The position numbers and the translations under genes were made by a program. A stretch of 64,000 bases of DNA from a bacterium (lineage in GTDB: Bacteria; Pseudomonadota; Alphaproteobacteria; Caulobacterales; Hyphomonadaceae). Under the pieces are notes generated by a model that ran no database searches, was not told where the DNA came from, and was given only the letters and a program-made list of their open reading frames with translations. Shown in pieces: positions 29,315 through 38,981 of this stretch. The DNA lies in the NCBI GenBank assembly GCA_016125045.1, contig WGML01000001.1, positions 124,001-188,000 of the forward strand. The letters are read 5' to 3'. The stretch's first letter is position 1. Each line of letters begins with the position of its first letter.

Positions 29315-30328
29315 ATGGTTGATCCGAGATTCTATGAACACCTGGGATCACCCACCGCGAACGAGATTTGCGCTGCGCTCGGCCTCACCGTTTCGGCGGC
29401 GTCGGGCGACGTCCGGCTGAAGTCCGTCGCGCCGCTCGGCCGCGCAGGGGAGGCCGACGTCACGTTCTCCGAGGGGCGGCAGAAAGACCGGACCCCGGAT
29501 GCGCGCGCGGGTCTCTGTTTCGTGTCGCCCGGGGAGGGAGGTGCGGCGCTCGCGCACTGCATTGTGGAGACGAACTTCCCCAGGGCCTTCTTTTCCGCAG
29601 CGGCAAGCCTGATCGTCAGGCCCCGCAAACTTCCAACCACGAGCGCGGCCATTGACGAAACAGCCGTGATCGGACCCGGAGTGACCCTTGGTCACGGCGT
29701 GGTGATCGGCCCTGGCGCTGCAATCGGCGCGTCGACGGAGATCGGACCCAACACGGTGATCGGTTCCGGGGTTCAGATCGGACGCGGCTGCCGCATCGGG
29801 AGCGGCGCAGTCATCGGCTTTGCCTTGATTGGCGACGGTGTGACGATCCTGTCTGGCGCGGTGATAGGTGAAACCGGCTTTGGCGTCGCGGCGACGCAGA
29901 AAGGCCCGGAACTCGTTCCCCACTTCGGACGTGTCATCATTCAGGATGGAGCGTCGATCGGAGCGCTAACAACGGTTGACCGGGGCCTCTTCGACGACAC
30001 CATCATCGGCGAACGGTCGCACATCGATAATCACGGCCAGATCGCCCACAATGTGCGGGTGGGCGCGCACGTCGTGATGGCGGCGTACGCAGGAATTTCG
30101 GGATCGGTGACGATCGGGGACGGCGCGCTGCTCGGGGGGAGGGTCGGCATCGCCGACCATGTCACCATAGGGGCGGGCGCGAGGCTCGGGGCCGGATCCG
30201 GCGTGACGAGGGACGTCCCGGCGGGAGAAAGCCATGGCGGCTATCCCGCCAAGCCGCTTCGCGCCTGGTTGCGAGAGACCGCGTGGGTCGCGCGCGAGTC
30301 GCAAACCCGCAAGTCTCGAGATAACTAG
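29315..30328 (+). CDS. lpxD: UDP-3-O-acylglucosamine N-acyltransferase
   Basis: LpxD adds the second hydroxyacyl chain in lipid A synthesis, using acyl-ACP. The 337-residue protein has an N-terminal uridine-binding domain and a left-handed beta helix of hexapeptide repeats starting near residue 110 (repeats such as GPGVTLGHGVVIGPG). The catalytic histidine region is HIDNHGQIAHNVRVG. The C-terminus has HGGYPAKPLRAWLRE. It lies 20 bases after skp. The next gene is lpxA, without the usual fabZ between them. Confidence 0.97.
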   Translation: MVDPRFYEHLGSPTANEICAALGLTVSAASGDVRLKSVAPLGRAGEADVTFSEGRQKDRTPDARAGLCFVSPGEGGAALAHCIVETNFPRAFFSAAASLIVRPRKLPTTSAAIDETAVIGPGVTLGHGVVIGPGAAIGASTEIGPNTVIGSGVQIGRGCRIGSGAVIGFALIGDGVTILSGAVIGETGFGVAATQKGPELVPHFGRVIIQDGASIGALTTVDRGLFDDTIIGERSHIDNHGQIAHNVRVGAHVVMAAYAGISGSVTIGDGALLGGRVGIADHVTIGAGARLGAGSGVTRDVPAGESHGGYPAKPLRAWLRETAWVARESQTRKSRDN

Positions 30329-30376
30329 GGACGTTGGGCGGTGAATGATCGTCCTCGGGAGGAAGGCGGCACCTTC

Positions 30377-31171
30377 ATGCGCGAAGGCATACACCCGACT
30401 GCGCTCATCGCCGATGGCGCAGAGCTCGCGCCGGATGTGCGGATCGGCCCCTACTGCGTGATCGGCGAGCACGTCAGGATCGCCGCCGGCGCACACCTGA
30501 TCTCCCATGTTTCGGTCGCCGGCCGCACGCAGATCGGCGCGGGGGTGACCGTCCACCCGTTCTGTGTGCTCGGGAGCGCGCCGCAGGACCTCAAATATCG
30601 AGGCGAACCCACCGAGCTGGTGATCGGCGAGGGATGCACCCTGCGGGAACAGGTCACGATGCATGTCGGCACCCCGACCGGCCGGGGCGTGACCAGAGTG
30701 GGATCCGGCGGCCTGTTCATGGTCGGCGCACATGTCGGTCACGACTGCATCGTCGGCGACAAGGTCGTGTTTGCGAACAACGCCACGCTCGGCGGCTCCG
30801 CCGTAATCGGCGATTTCGTCAATATTGGCGGGCTGGCGGCGGTCCATCAGCTGGGACGCGTGGGGCGCTACGCCTTCATCGGAGGGGGGGCGCCGCTTGT
30901 CGGGGATGTGATCCCGTTCGGCATGGTCGACAATCACGGCAGGCTCGCGGGCCTCAATCTGGTGGGCCTCAAGCGCCGTGGATTTTCCCGCAGCACAATT
31001 CATCGCCTTCGGGCGCTGTTTGACCTCCTGTTCCATGGGGAGGGCGTGTTTGAAGGTCGCGTGAACCGGGCGGTGGTCGAGTTCGCCGATTGTCCTGAAG
31101 CAATGGAAGTCCTCGATTTCATCCAAGCGGACGCCCGCCGGGGCCTGTGTACGCCTGGGCGGCGGATATGA
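30377..31171 (+). CDS. lpxA: UDP-N-acetylglucosamine acyltransferase
   Basis: LpxA performs the first acylation of lipid A synthesis. The protein is 264 residues from ATG 30377, the usual size, with left-handed beta-helix repeats (ADGAELAPDVRIGPYCVIGE) and the signature GSAPQDLKYRGEPTELVIG. The catalytic histidine lies in VTMHVGTPTGRG. GTG at 30341 would add 12 residues, but GGGAGGAAGG at 30358-30366 lies within that extension and at a workable distance from the ATG, so the shorter form is chosen. The stop overlaps lpxI by four bases. Confidence 0.95.
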   Translation: MREGIHPTALIADGAELAPDVRIGPYCVIGEHVRIAAGAHLISHVSVAGRTQIGAGVTVHPFCVLGSAPQDLKYRGEPTELVIGEGCTLREQVTMHVGTPTGRGVTRVGSGGLFMVGAHVGHDCIVGDKVVFANNATLGGSAVIGDFVNIGGLAAVHQLGRVGRYAFIGGGAPLVGDVIPFGMVDNHGRLAGLNLVGLKRRGFSRSTIHRLRALFDLLFHGEGVFEGRVNRAVVEFADCPEAMEVLDFIQADARRGLCTPGRRI

Positions 31172-32031
31172 CCGAACCGGCCGGCAAGCATACGCTAGGA
31201 GTGATCGCTGGCGGCGGCGACCTGCCGCATCGTGTTGCAGCGTCGGCACGCGCGTCGGGCCGGCCTGTCTTTGTCCTCGGAGTAACCGGCTTTGTCTCGA
31301 GCGATCTGCTCGCCGAGTTCGATGCGGCCGAGGCGTCGATCGGTGAGGTCGGCAAACAAATCAAGCTCCTGCGGGACGCGGGATGTGTGGACGTTGTTTT
31401 TGCCGGGGCGGTCAAGCGGCCGGACTTCTCCGCGCTGAAGCTTGATCTCCATGGCGCGCGCCTGTTGCCTAGCGTCATTTCAGCGGCGGGAAAGGGCGAT
31501 GACGCCTTGCTGCGTGTGCTGGTGCAGACGTTCGAACGGGAGGGATTTCGCGTCATTGGTGCGGATGAGGTGATGGGGGGGCTGCTCGTGGAAAGCGGCG
31601 TGATGGGCCGCATCGCACCATCCAAGACCGACTGGGTCGACATCAGAAAGGCGGCGGAGGTCGCCGCGATGATCGGTGCGTACGATATCGGGCAGGGGGC
31701 CGTCAGTTGCCGCGGGCTCGTGCTTGCAGTCGAGGCGCAGGAAGGGACGGATGCAATGCTGCAGCGCTGCGCGACCTTGCCTGCTGCAATTCGAGGCGAT
31801 GCGGGCGCACGCGCGGGCGTGCTTGTGAAACGGCCCAAGCCGCAGCAGGAGCGCCGGATCGATCTGCCCACGATCGGCGAACAGACGATCGAACTTGCGG
31901 CGCTGGCGGGGCTTGCCGGCGTCGCGGTTGAGGCGTCGGCCACCATCATCGTCAGGCGTGAGGCGGTGATCGCGGCCGCCGATCGGCTCGGGGTGTTCAT
32001 CTATGGCTTCGAACCGGATCAGCTCGGGTGA
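31168..32031 (+). CDS. lpxI: UDP-2,3-diacylglucosamine pyrophosphatase LpxI
   Basis: LpxI hydrolyses UDP-2,3-diacylglucosamine to lipid X; it is the alphaproteobacterial, non-homologous replacement of LpxH. The 287-residue protein has the N-terminal GVIAGGGDLPHRVA and the DUF1009 core (SAAGKGDDALLRVLVQTFE and GADEVMGGLLVESGVMG). ATG 31168 overlaps the lpxA stop (ATGA); an upstream GTG at 31147 was rejected for that reason. Its own stop overlaps lpxB by GTGA, so three lipid A genes are tightly coupled. Confidence 0.95.
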   Translation: MTEPAGKHTLGVIAGGGDLPHRVAASARASGRPVFVLGVTGFVSSDLLAEFDAAEASIGEVGKQIKLLRDAGCVDVVFAGAVKRPDFSALKLDLHGARLLPSVISAAGKGDDALLRVLVQTFEREGFRVIGADEVMGGLLVESGVMGRIAPSKTDWVDIRKAAEVAAMIGAYDIGQGAVSCRGLVLAVEAQEGTDAMLQRCATLPAAIRGDAGARAGVLVKRPKPQQERRIDLPTIGEQTIELAALAGLAGVAVEASATIIVRREAVIAAADRLGVFIYGFEPDQLG

Positions 32032-33209
32032 CACGAAGCGTCTATCTCGTCGCCGCGGAAGCGTCCGCTGACGTCCTTGGCGCAGAGGTGATCGATGCGC
32101 TGAGGCGGATGGACCCTGACGTCGAGGTCCACGGCGCGGGGCTCAGTGAGATGCGGCAACGCGGCGCCGCCGCGCCCGTCGACCTGTCCGACCTGTCTGT
32201 TCTCGGTTTCATAGACGGCCTGAAGGCGTTCGGGCGAGTGAAGGCCAAGGTTCACGAGGTTGCGACCCATGTAATGACCGTCGATCCGGACATCGTCGTT
32301 CTGATCGACTCGTGGGGGTTCATGTGGCGTCTTGCACGGGTGCTGAAGCAGCGCGGCGCACGGGCCATTCGGGTGAAGCTGATCGGGCCGCAGGTCTGGG
32401 CGACGCGGCCGGGGCGTGCCCGCGTGCTCGCGGAGTGGTGCGAGCACCTGTTTTGCATCCACGCCTTCGAAGCGCCGTTCTACGAGCGTTGGGGGCTTGC
32501 GACCACTGTGATTGGAAACCCCGCGGCGAGTCGCTTTGAACGTGGAGATGGTTCGAGGTTTCGGGAGGCGATGAGCATCTCTTCTGGCGCCGAGGTGATC
32601 GGCTTGCTGCCGGGCAGCCGCCCCGCCGAGCTGCGCCGTGTGGCCCCCGTCCTCGCAGCCGCATGCGATGAGCTGTGCCGAAGATCTGCGGACCGCATGG
32701 TGCTCATCGTCGCGGCGGCGCAAGTCGAACACGAGGTCATGGATCTCGCTTCGACCTGGACGTTTCCGCATAAGGTAGTGGGCCCGGCCGCCTCCAAGCC
32801 GGACGCCTTCGCCGCCATGGATCTTGCGCTTGCGTGTTCCGGCACGGTGACGACGGAACTGGCGGCGCAACAGACACCCATGGTGGTCGGCTACAAGGTG
32901 GGTTGGATCACCTGGGCGATCGCGCGCGCGTTTCTCATGAAGTCGCGATATGTGACTTTGGTCAATGTTGCGGCAGGACGAGAAATCGTTCCGGAATTCG
33001 TGCAGACCCGGTTCACGGTGAACCGGCTGGTTCGCAAGGCGGACGCGCTGCTGTCGGACCCCGATACGCTAAAGGCTCAGCGTGAAGAGTTAGGCGAAGT
33101 GATCCAAACCATGTCCCCCGCTGGCGAGGGGCCGGCGGGGGTCGTCGCCCGCTCCTTGCTCCAGGAGACGGCGATCAGGCCGCGAGTAAGCGCCGCGCCT
33201 GCGGTTTAG
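32028..33209 (+). CDS. lpxB: Lipid-A-disaccharide synthase
   Basis: LpxB joins lipid X to UDP-diacylglucosamine, forming the lipid A disaccharide. The 393-residue protein is a GT19 glycosyltransferase with IGPQVWATRPGRAR near residue 121 and LLPGSRPAELRRVAPVL near residue 193. The N-terminal motif usually written GEASGD reads AEASAD here (residues 9-14), with both glycines changed to alanine. The GTG start overlaps lpxI. It converges on gltA, nine bases separating their stops. Confidence 0.95.
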   Translation: MTRSVYLVAAEASADVLGAEVIDALRRMDPDVEVHGAGLSEMRQRGAAAPVDLSDLSVLGFIDGLKAFGRVKAKVHEVATHVMTVDPDIVVLIDSWGFMWRLARVLKQRGARAIRVKLIGPQVWATRPGRARVLAEWCEHLFCIHAFEAPFYERWGLATTVIGNPAASRFERGDGSRFREAMSISSGAEVIGLLPGSRPAELRRVAPVLAAACDELCRRSADRMVLIVAAAQVEHEVMDLASTWTFPHKVVGPAASKPDAFAAMDLALACSGTVTTELAAQQTPMVVGYKVGWITWAIARAFLMKSRYVTLVNVAAGREIVPEFVQTRFTVNRLVRKADALLSDPDTLKAQREELGEVIQTMSPAGEGPAGVVARSLLQETAIRPRVSAAPAV

Positions 33210-33218
33210 ATCGCACCG

Positions 33219-34529
33219 TCAGCGGCGGGCTGGCATCGGAACGTAGTCGCGCTGCGCTGCGCCTGTGTAGATCTGCCTGGGCCGCCCGATGCGCTGCGTC
33301 GGATCCTCGATCATTTCCTCCCACTGCGCGATCCATCCCACCGTCCTCGCGAGCGCGAACAGAACGGTGAACATCGAGGTTGGGAACCCCATCGCCCGCA
33401 GTGTGATGCCGGAATAGAAATCGACATTCGGATAGAGCTTCCGGTCTACGAAATAGGGATCATTCAGAGCGATTTTTTCGAGTTCGATCGCCACCTTCAG
33501 CATCGGATCGTCCGTCTGGCCGACTTCCGCCAGCACTTGATGACACAGCTTCTGCATCACCTTCGCGCGTGGATCGTAGTTTTTGTAAACACGGTGGCCG
33601 AAGCCCATCAGCCGCACGTTCGAATCCTTCTGCTTCACCCGCGACACGAAATCCGGAATGTTGTCGACCGTGCCGATCTCCTGCAGCATCTTCAGCGCGG
33701 CCTCATTCGCCCCGCCATGGCTGGGGCCCCACAAGCACGCGATGCCAGATGCAATGCACGCGAAAGGGTTTGCTCCTGAGGATCCGGCGAGCCGAACCGT
33801 CGAGGTGGACGCGTTCTGCTCATGGTCGGCGTGCAGCATGAAGAATACGTCCATCGCCCGGGCAAGCACCGGATTTGTAACGTAATCCTCGGCAGGGACC
33901 GCAAAGCACATCCGCAGGAAATTGGTTGCGTAGTCGAACTCGTTGCGCGGCGTCACGAAGGGCTGACCGACCGAATACTTGAAGGCGCGTCCGGCGATGG
34001 TCGGCATCTTCGCGATCAGTCTGTGGCTTGAGATCTCGCGCTGTCTCGGGTCGTTGATGTCGAGGCTGTCATGATAGAAAGCGGACAGCGCGCCGACCGT
34101 GCCGACCATGATCGCCATCGGGTGCGCGTCGCGCCGATAGCCCTCGAAAAAGCGGTCGAATTGTCCATGCAGCATCGTGTGCCGGGTGATGTTGTGCGTG
34201 AAGGTGGACAGCTGAGCCTCCGTCGGCAGCTCGCCGTAGAGCAGCAGATAGCAGACCTCGAGGAAGGAGGACTTCTCGGCAAGCTGTTCGATCGGATAGC
34301 CGCGGTGAAGGAGGATGCCTGCGTCCCCATCGATGAAGGTGATCTGGCTCTCGCAACTCGCAGTCGATGTGAACCCCGGGTCGAGCGTGAATGTGCCCGT
34401 CTGCTTGTAGAGCGTCGCGACGTCGATCACGTCGGGCCCGTGCGTTCCGCTGAATACCGGGAGCTGAGCGGTCTTGCCGCCGATCGTCAGCGTGGCGGTC
34501 CCGTTAGGTTTGACCTTGTTCTGCATCAT
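33219..34529 (-). CDS. gltA: Citrate synthase
   Basis: GltA condenses oxaloacetate and acetyl-CoA, the entry step of the citric acid cycle. The 436-residue protein is a type II (hexameric, proteobacterial) citrate synthase. Active-site segments are [32 protein letters not shown] and the aspartate in NVDFYSG. The N-terminus [20 protein letters not shown] fits the family. It lies 30 bases downstream of gltX on the same strand, with a CCGGAG ribosome site. Confidence 0.98.
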   Translation of the reverse strand: MMQNKVKPNGTATLTIGGKTAQLPVFSGTHGPDVIDVATLYKQTGTFTLDPGFTSTASCESQITFIDGDAGILLHRGYPIEQLAEKSSFLEVCYLLLYGELPTEAQLSTFTHNITRHTMLHGQFDRFFEGYRRDAHPMAIMVGTVGALSAFYHDSLDINDPRQREISSHRLIAKMPTIAGRAFKYSVGQPFVTPRNEFDYATNFLRMCFAVPAEDYVTNPVLARAMDVFFMLHADHEQNASTSTVRLAGSSGANPFACIASGIACLWGPSHGGANEAALKMLQEIGTVDNIPDFVSRVKQKDSNVRLMGFGHRVYKNYDPRAKVMQKLCHQVLAEVGQTDDPMLKVAIELEKIALNDPYFVDRKLYPNVDFYSGITLRAMGFPTSMFTVLFALARTVGWIAQWEEMIEDPTQRIGRPRQIYTGAAQRDYVPMPARR

Positions 34530-34559
34530 CTTCGCTCCGGTTATCCCTTATGTCGCGGA

Positions 34560-36044
34560 TCAGCGGCCATTCGACCGATTATCCGCTCTACCCAACTGAT
34601 CGCCAAGTCTCGCAAGCGTCTCGTCCCTGCCCAGCAGAGACAGGACCGTCGCGAGGTCCGGGGCGGAGGTTCCGCCGGTCAAAACCGCCCGGAGAGCCGG
34701 TCCAATCTTGCCGAGGCCCACTCCCGCACTCGCCACGAATTCATTCAAGACATTCTTAATCGACGCTTCGCTCCAGTCTTCGTGCGCTGCGAGTGCGGCA
34801 TTCAGCCCCGAGAGAAGCCCGCGCGCCTCCTCGCTGAGCGCCGCCGCCGCCTTTCCCTCCAGGCGCACAGGCCGGATGTCCGTCAAGAAGTGAAGCTGGT
34901 TGCAGAGATCCACGAGCGTCCTCGCGCGTTGCTTCATCAACGGCGCAGCCAGCCGAATCCGTTCGCGCACCGAGGCCGACACATCCTTCATCTCGTCGCG
35001 CGCGAGCAGCAGGGTGAACAGACGGTCGTCGTCGATCGCGGCCAGGTAGCGGGCGTTAATTGACCCCAGCTTTTCAAGATCGAGCCGCGCCGGGGACTTG
35101 TTCAGCCCATCCAGGTCGAACCACTCGATCGCCTGTACTTCGGAAATGATTTCCGCGTCGCCATGCGACCAACCGAGACGAAGGAGGTAGTTGCGCAGCG
35201 CTTCGGGCAGGTATCCGAGATCGCGATAGGCGTCGACGCCGAGTGCGCCATGCCGCTTCGACAATTTCTTTCCATCCGGCCCGTGGATCATAGGAACATG
35301 GGCGTAGACCGGCGGCGACCAGCCCATGGCCAGATGTATCGGCAACTGGCGGAACGTATTGGTGAGGTGGTCGTCGCCCCGAATGACGTGCGTTACCCCC
35401 ATGTCGTGGTCGTCCACCACCACGCTGAGCATGTAGGTGGGAGAGCCATCTGACCGGAGCAGGACGAGGTCGTCGAGTTCCTGCGCGGCGACGCGGACCT
35501 CGCCCTGGACGGCATCCTCGACCTTAATGTCGCCGCGGTCGGGCATTCTGAGGCGCACCACGTGCGGCTGGTTCGCGGGTGCGCCCTCGCCCTTGTCTCG
35601 CCACGAGGACCGGAACGGGCGCAGCATGAGGTCGCGCGCTGCGGTGAGCGCGGCGCGGTTCTCGTCCGTCAGCCCAGCGCTCAGGTCGCCCTCTCTCTTC
35701 AGGGCGGCGACTGCCTGACGGCGTGCGTCGAGATCCTCGGGTGTCACATCGCATCGGTAAGCGGCGCCCCGCGACACGAGCTCGAGGGCGACTTCACGGT
35801 GGCGGGCGGCGCGTTCACTCTGGAATACCGGCGGCTCGTCCGGGTCAAGGCCAAGCCACGACAACCCGTCGAAGATGGCCTCAACGGCGGCCTGCGTCGA
35901 CCGTTCACGGTCGGTGTCTTCGATCCGCAACAGGAACTTGCCGCCGCGAGCTTTGGCGAATAACCAGCAAAACAGGGCCGTGCGCGCTCCTCCGATGTGG
36001 AGGAAGCCCGTCGGCGAGGGGGCGAAACGCGTGACGACGGTCAT
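34560..36044 (-). CDS. gltX: Glutamyl-tRNA synthetase
   Basis: GltX charges tRNA-Glu (in many alphaproteobacteria also tRNA-Gln, later amidated by GatCAB). The 494-residue class I enzyme starts MTVVTRFAPSPTGFLHIGGA, with the HIGH-type motif HIGG, and has the KMSKS-type motif KLSKRHGALG. An in-frame extension to 36074 was rejected because it runs into the divergent comEC promoter region and the conserved N-terminus begins at 36044. The gene order gltX-gltA is conserved. comEC starts 66 bases away on the other strand. Confidence 0.97.
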   Translation of the reverse strand: MTVVTRFAPSPTGFLHIGGARTALFCWLFAKARGGKFLLRIEDTDRERSTQAAVEAIFDGLSWLGLDPDEPPVFQSERAARHREVALELVSRGAAYRCDVTPEDLDARRQAVAALKREGDLSAGLTDENRAALTAARDLMLRPFRSSWRDKGEGAPANQPHVVRLRMPDRGDIKVEDAVQGEVRVAAQELDDLVLLRSDGSPTYMLSVVVDDHDMGVTHVIRGDDHLTNTFRQLPIHLAMGWSPPVYAHVPMIHGPDGKKLSKRHGALGVDAYRDLGYLPEALRNYLLRLGWSHGDAEIISEVQAIEWFDLDGLNKSPARLDLEKLGSINARYLAAIDDDRLFTLLLARDEMKDVSASVRERIRLAAPLMKQRARTLVDLCNQLHFLTDIRPVRLEGKAAAALSEEARGLLSGLNAALAAHEDWSEASIKNVLNEFVASAGVGLGKIGPALRAVLTGGTSAPDLATVLSLLGRDETLARLGDQLGRADNRSNGR

Positions 36045-36110
36045 GAGTTTCCAGCGGGCCGGTTGCCGGTTCAAGGGAGCGGTACGGGATCATCTCCGTC
36101 CGGAGTTGTC

Positions 36111-38237
36111 GTGTTGAAGACCACACTCGTGGGACAACACGCAAGGGCGCGGATGCGCGCGGGGCCGTTTGTTCGGAGCACATTCGCGCAAATCATCGCG
36201 ATCTGGAGAGATTGGGTCGATCGGCAGGCGCTTCGTTGGGGGCTTTATGGTCCAATTTGTCTCGCATTTGGAGCCGCGGCCTACCTCGTTTCACCCGTTG
36301 AGCCCCCGGTCTGGGCGCCGCTCACCGGACTGTCAGCGGCGGTCTTGATCTGGCTTGGCGTTCGAAGGGCGGGGGGCGTTGCGGCCTTCGTCGCGCTGAT
36401 GCTGGTTTGGATGCTGGGTGGAGCGAGCATCGCCCAGATCCGTAGCCTCGGTGTCGCCGCGCCGGTCCTTCTCGATCGTATCGGGCCGGCGAGAGTTGAG
36501 GGTGTTGTGGTCGCAATCGACGCCGGACGGTCAAGTCTGCGCATCGAGATCGAGGTGACCGCCATCGAGGGCGTCCCGCGTGAAATGACCCCGCGTTACG
36601 TCCGGATATCGCACCGCGACGCGATCGTGGTCGGGCCCGGCCGATCGGTGACCTGCCGCGCGATCCTGAACCCGCCGCCGGCTCCCGCCTCGCCCGGAGA
36701 CTATCCGTTCAGTCGCGACGCATGGTTCCGACAGTTGGGCGCGGTCGGTTTCGCGGTCGGGAGATGCGATCCGCTCGCGACGCCTCCATCGGGGGACCCG
36801 CTCGACCGGGCGGGCCTCTGGGTCGCCGCCATCCGACGGGCGATGGCGAGCGAGGTGCGCGCGGCGGCTCCGTCGGATGGCGGCGCGATCGCCACAGCGC
36901 TGATCGTGGGGGACCGGAGCTACATCTCGCCCGAGGATGCAGAATCGCTGCGGGCGTCCGGTCTCGCCCACTTGCTCGCGATATCCGGCCTTCACATGGT
37001 GCTGGTCGGGGGTGCGGTTTTCGCGCTTGTGCGATGGACATGGCCGCTCGCTGAGCCGCTGGCGCTGCGGGTTCCGACCGTCCGCGTTGCAGCGCTCGCA
37101 GCGATCGTCGCTTGCACGCTGTATTTCTTTGTTTCGGGGGGGGCGGTATCCGCGCAAAGGGCCTACGTCATGGCGCTCGTGGGCTTCGGCGCGAAGCTGT
37201 TTGATCAGCCGGCGATCTCCATCCGCTCCCTTGCGACGTCAATGACGCTCGTCTTGCTGATGCACCCGGAGGCTGTCGTCACGCCCGGGTTTCAAATGTC
37301 ATTCGCCGCATCGGGCGCACTGATCGCCCTGTTTGAGATCTGGAGGGCCCGCCCTGCGACCGGCAACCTCTCCCGCGCCATTGCGTGGATCGCGGGACTG
37401 GCTGCGACGTCGATCGCAGCGTCCACTGCAACTGCGCCCTTCGCCCTATATCATTTCGACCGGTCCGCCGCCTTGAGCATACCCGCCAACATGGTCGCAA
37501 GCCCCATTGTCGCGTTCTGGACAACGCCGTCCGCGATCGCCGCCGGACTGAGCGCGCCGTTTGGTCTATCGGAGCCGTTCCTGCGGTCGATGGCGGCAAG
37601 CCTCGACGCTGTGTTGATGATCGCCCGCTTCACCGAGGCCAATTCCCCGTTGATCGACTTTCCTCGTCTCGGGGCCGCGGCGATGCTGTTCTCCGGCGTT
37701 GCGATCGCGCTCTTCTGCATTCATCGCGGCCCCTACCGCGCGCTTGCCTTGATGCCTGCGATTCTCGCGGCGGGGCTTTGGCTCAATGGTGGGCGCACGG
37801 TGGCGATCGTCGCGAACAATGGGGAGGTTTTTCTGCGCCAGCCTGGCGGGTGGGCATCGGTATCGATCTGGATGTCGCAAAGCGGGCTCGATCCCCTGGC
37901 GGTCGACAGCGCAGTGACGCGGTGGACGTGCAATCCGACGAAAGACGCCTGCTCACTTGACGCCGGTGGGGCGCAGTTCCGGCTGATTGGCTCGATGTCG
38001 GATGAGATTGCAGCAGCGTCCGGTCGCAGCCGTCCATCCGGAGAGCCGTGTCCGGCCAGTGTTGTCCTCGAATACCGCGTACCCGATCCGAACATTGCGC
38101 CAAGACGGGTCGCGCCTTGTGAATTCATCGGGCGCGGCGGCGTCGTGATCGAGGCCCTGGAGCAAGGTAATCGACTGAGGACGGGCTCCCGGGACGGCCT
38201 CAGGCCATGGTCGCCGCGCCGGATTGGGGATCAGTGA
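36111..38237 (+). CDS. comEC: ComEC/Rec2 family competence protein, without metallo-beta-lactamase domain
   Basis: ComEC-family proteins form the inner-membrane channel for single-stranded DNA in natural transformation. The 708-residue product has N-terminal membrane helices, an OB-like DUF4131 region with [15 protein letters not shown], and the Competence domain with [14 protein letters not shown] and [19 protein letters not shown], then multiple helices. After about residue 560 there is only a short soluble tail, with no HXHXDH metallo-beta-lactamase motif. The GTG at 36111 is chosen because CGGAG lies five bases upstream. It overlaps lexA tail to tail by seven bases. Confidence 0.92.
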   Translation: MLKTTLVGQHARARMRAGPFVRSTFAQIIAIWRDWVDRQALRWGLYGPICLAFGAAAYLVSPVEPPVWAPLTGLSAAVLIWLGVRRAGGVAAFVALMLVWMLGGASIAQIRSLGVAAPVLLDRIGPARVEGVVVAIDAGRSSLRIEIEVTAIEGVPREMTPRYVRISHRDAIVVGPGRSVTCRAILNPPPAPASPGDYPFSRDAWFRQLGAVGFAVGRCDPLATPPSGDPLDRAGLWVAAIRRAMASEVRAAAPSDGGAIATALIVGDRSYISPEDAESLRASGLAHLLAISGLHMVLVGGAVFALVRWTWPLAEPLALRVPTVRVAALAAIVACTLYFFVSGGAVSAQRAYVMALVGFGAKLFDQPAISIRSLATSMTLVLLMHPEAVVTPGFQMSFAASGALIALFEIWRARPATGNLSRAIAWIAGLAATSIAASTATAPFALYHFDRSAALSIPANMVASPIVAFWTTPSAIAAGLSAPFGLSEPFLRSMAASLDAVLMIARFTEANSPLIDFPRLGAAAMLFSGVAIALFCIHRGPYRALALMPAILAAGLWLNGGRTVAIVANNGEVFLRQPGGWASVSIWMSQSGLDPLAVDSAVTRWTCNPTKDACSLDAGGAQFRLIGSMSDEIAAASGRSRPSGEPCPASVVLEYRVPDPNIAPRRVAPCEFIGRGGVVIEALEQGNRLRTGSRDGLRPWSPRRIGDQ

Positions 38238-38902
38238 TAGCGTCTTACCAGCGCCACCAGCTTGCCCTGGATCTGGATCCTGTCCGGGCCGTAAATCCGG
38301 GTTCCATAGGCGGGATTGGCCGCTTCCAGTGCGATCGCGCCCCCCCGTTTGCGAAGCCGCTTCAGGGTCGCCTCCAACTGGTCGACGAGGGCGACGACAA
38401 TGTCCCCTGACTGGGCTGTGTCGCAGCGCTTCAGAATGACAATGTCGCCCTCAACGATTCCTGCATCGATCATCGAGTCCCCTTTCACCTCCAGCGCATA
38501 GTGCGTTTCCGGTGAAAACTCCGCGTCCGGGGATGGAACCTGATCCACTTCATTCTGGATGGCTTCTATGGGCGTCCCAGCCGCAATGCGGCCCAGCACA
38601 GGCAGGCCAACGCTTCGCGCCAGCACAGGGCGCGCCTGAACGTGCCCGCCGCCGCGTGCGACCGGACGGCTGCTCGCCGGTGCGGCGCTCTCTGGCAGTT
38701 TGAGGACTTCCAGCGCGCGCGCCCGGTGGGCGAGGCGCCTCAGAAAGCCACGCTCCTCGAGCGCCGTGATGAGGCGGTGTATCCCAGACTTCGACGCGAG
38801 ATCGAGCGCCTCCTTCATTTCATCGAAGGAAGGAGACACGCCGGTTTCCTTGATCCGTTCGTGGATGAAGAGCAGGAGGTCTTTCTGCTTCTTGGTCAGC
38901 AT
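38231..38902 (-). CDS. lexA: LexA repressor
   Basis: LexA represses SOS genes and cleaves itself when RecA is activated. The 223-residue protein has an N-terminal winged helix ([37 protein letters not shown]), the Ala-Gly cleavage site A108-G109 in GRIAAGTP, the catalytic serine S143 in KGDSMIDAG and lysine K181 in LEATLKRLR. The in-frame extension to 38965 was rejected; it would cover the promoter and SOS box. A GTTC-N7-GTTC box lies at 38938-38952, so autoregulation is expected. Confidence 0.97.
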   Translation of the reverse strand: MLTKKQKDLLLFIHERIKETGVSPSFDEMKEALDLASKSGIHRLITALEERGFLRRLAHRARALEVLKLPESAAPASSRPVARGGGHVQARPVLARSVGLPVLGRIAAGTPIEAIQNEVDQVPSPDAEFSPETHYALEVKGDSMIDAGIVEGDIVILKRCDTAQSGDIVVALVDQLEATLKRLRKRGGAIALEAANPAYGTRIYGPDRIQIQGKLVALVRRYH

Positions 38903-38937
38903 GCGATAGCCCCGATTCCGATATGAGTCGCATGGGG

Positions 38938-38966
38938 TTCTACATGTGTTCCCGTATTGGGTCAAC
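38938..38966 (-). promoter_or_regulatory. lexA promoter with overlapping SOS box
   Basis: On the minus strand TTGACC (38961-38966) and TAGAAC (38938-38943) form a -35/-10 pair with a 17-base spacer. The alphaproteobacterial SOS motif GTTC-N7-GTTC reads GTTCTACATGTGTTC on the plus strand at 38938-38952, covering the -10 and part of the spacer. Bound LexA would therefore block RNA polymerase directly. The site is 36 bases upstream of the lexA start codon. Confidence 0.8.
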
Positions 38967-38981
38967 GCGCTCCCGGTTTGT

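Noticed and set aside
29966..31249. 427-codon minus-strand frame opposite lpxD and lpxA
   Set aside because: Hexapeptide-repeat genes on the other strand are beyond doubt, and the repeats keep the antisense frame open.
36045..36110. Promoters for gltX and comEC in the divergent gap
   Set aside because: A -35-like TTGCCG is visible but no acceptable -10 at the right spacing, so no promoter is called.
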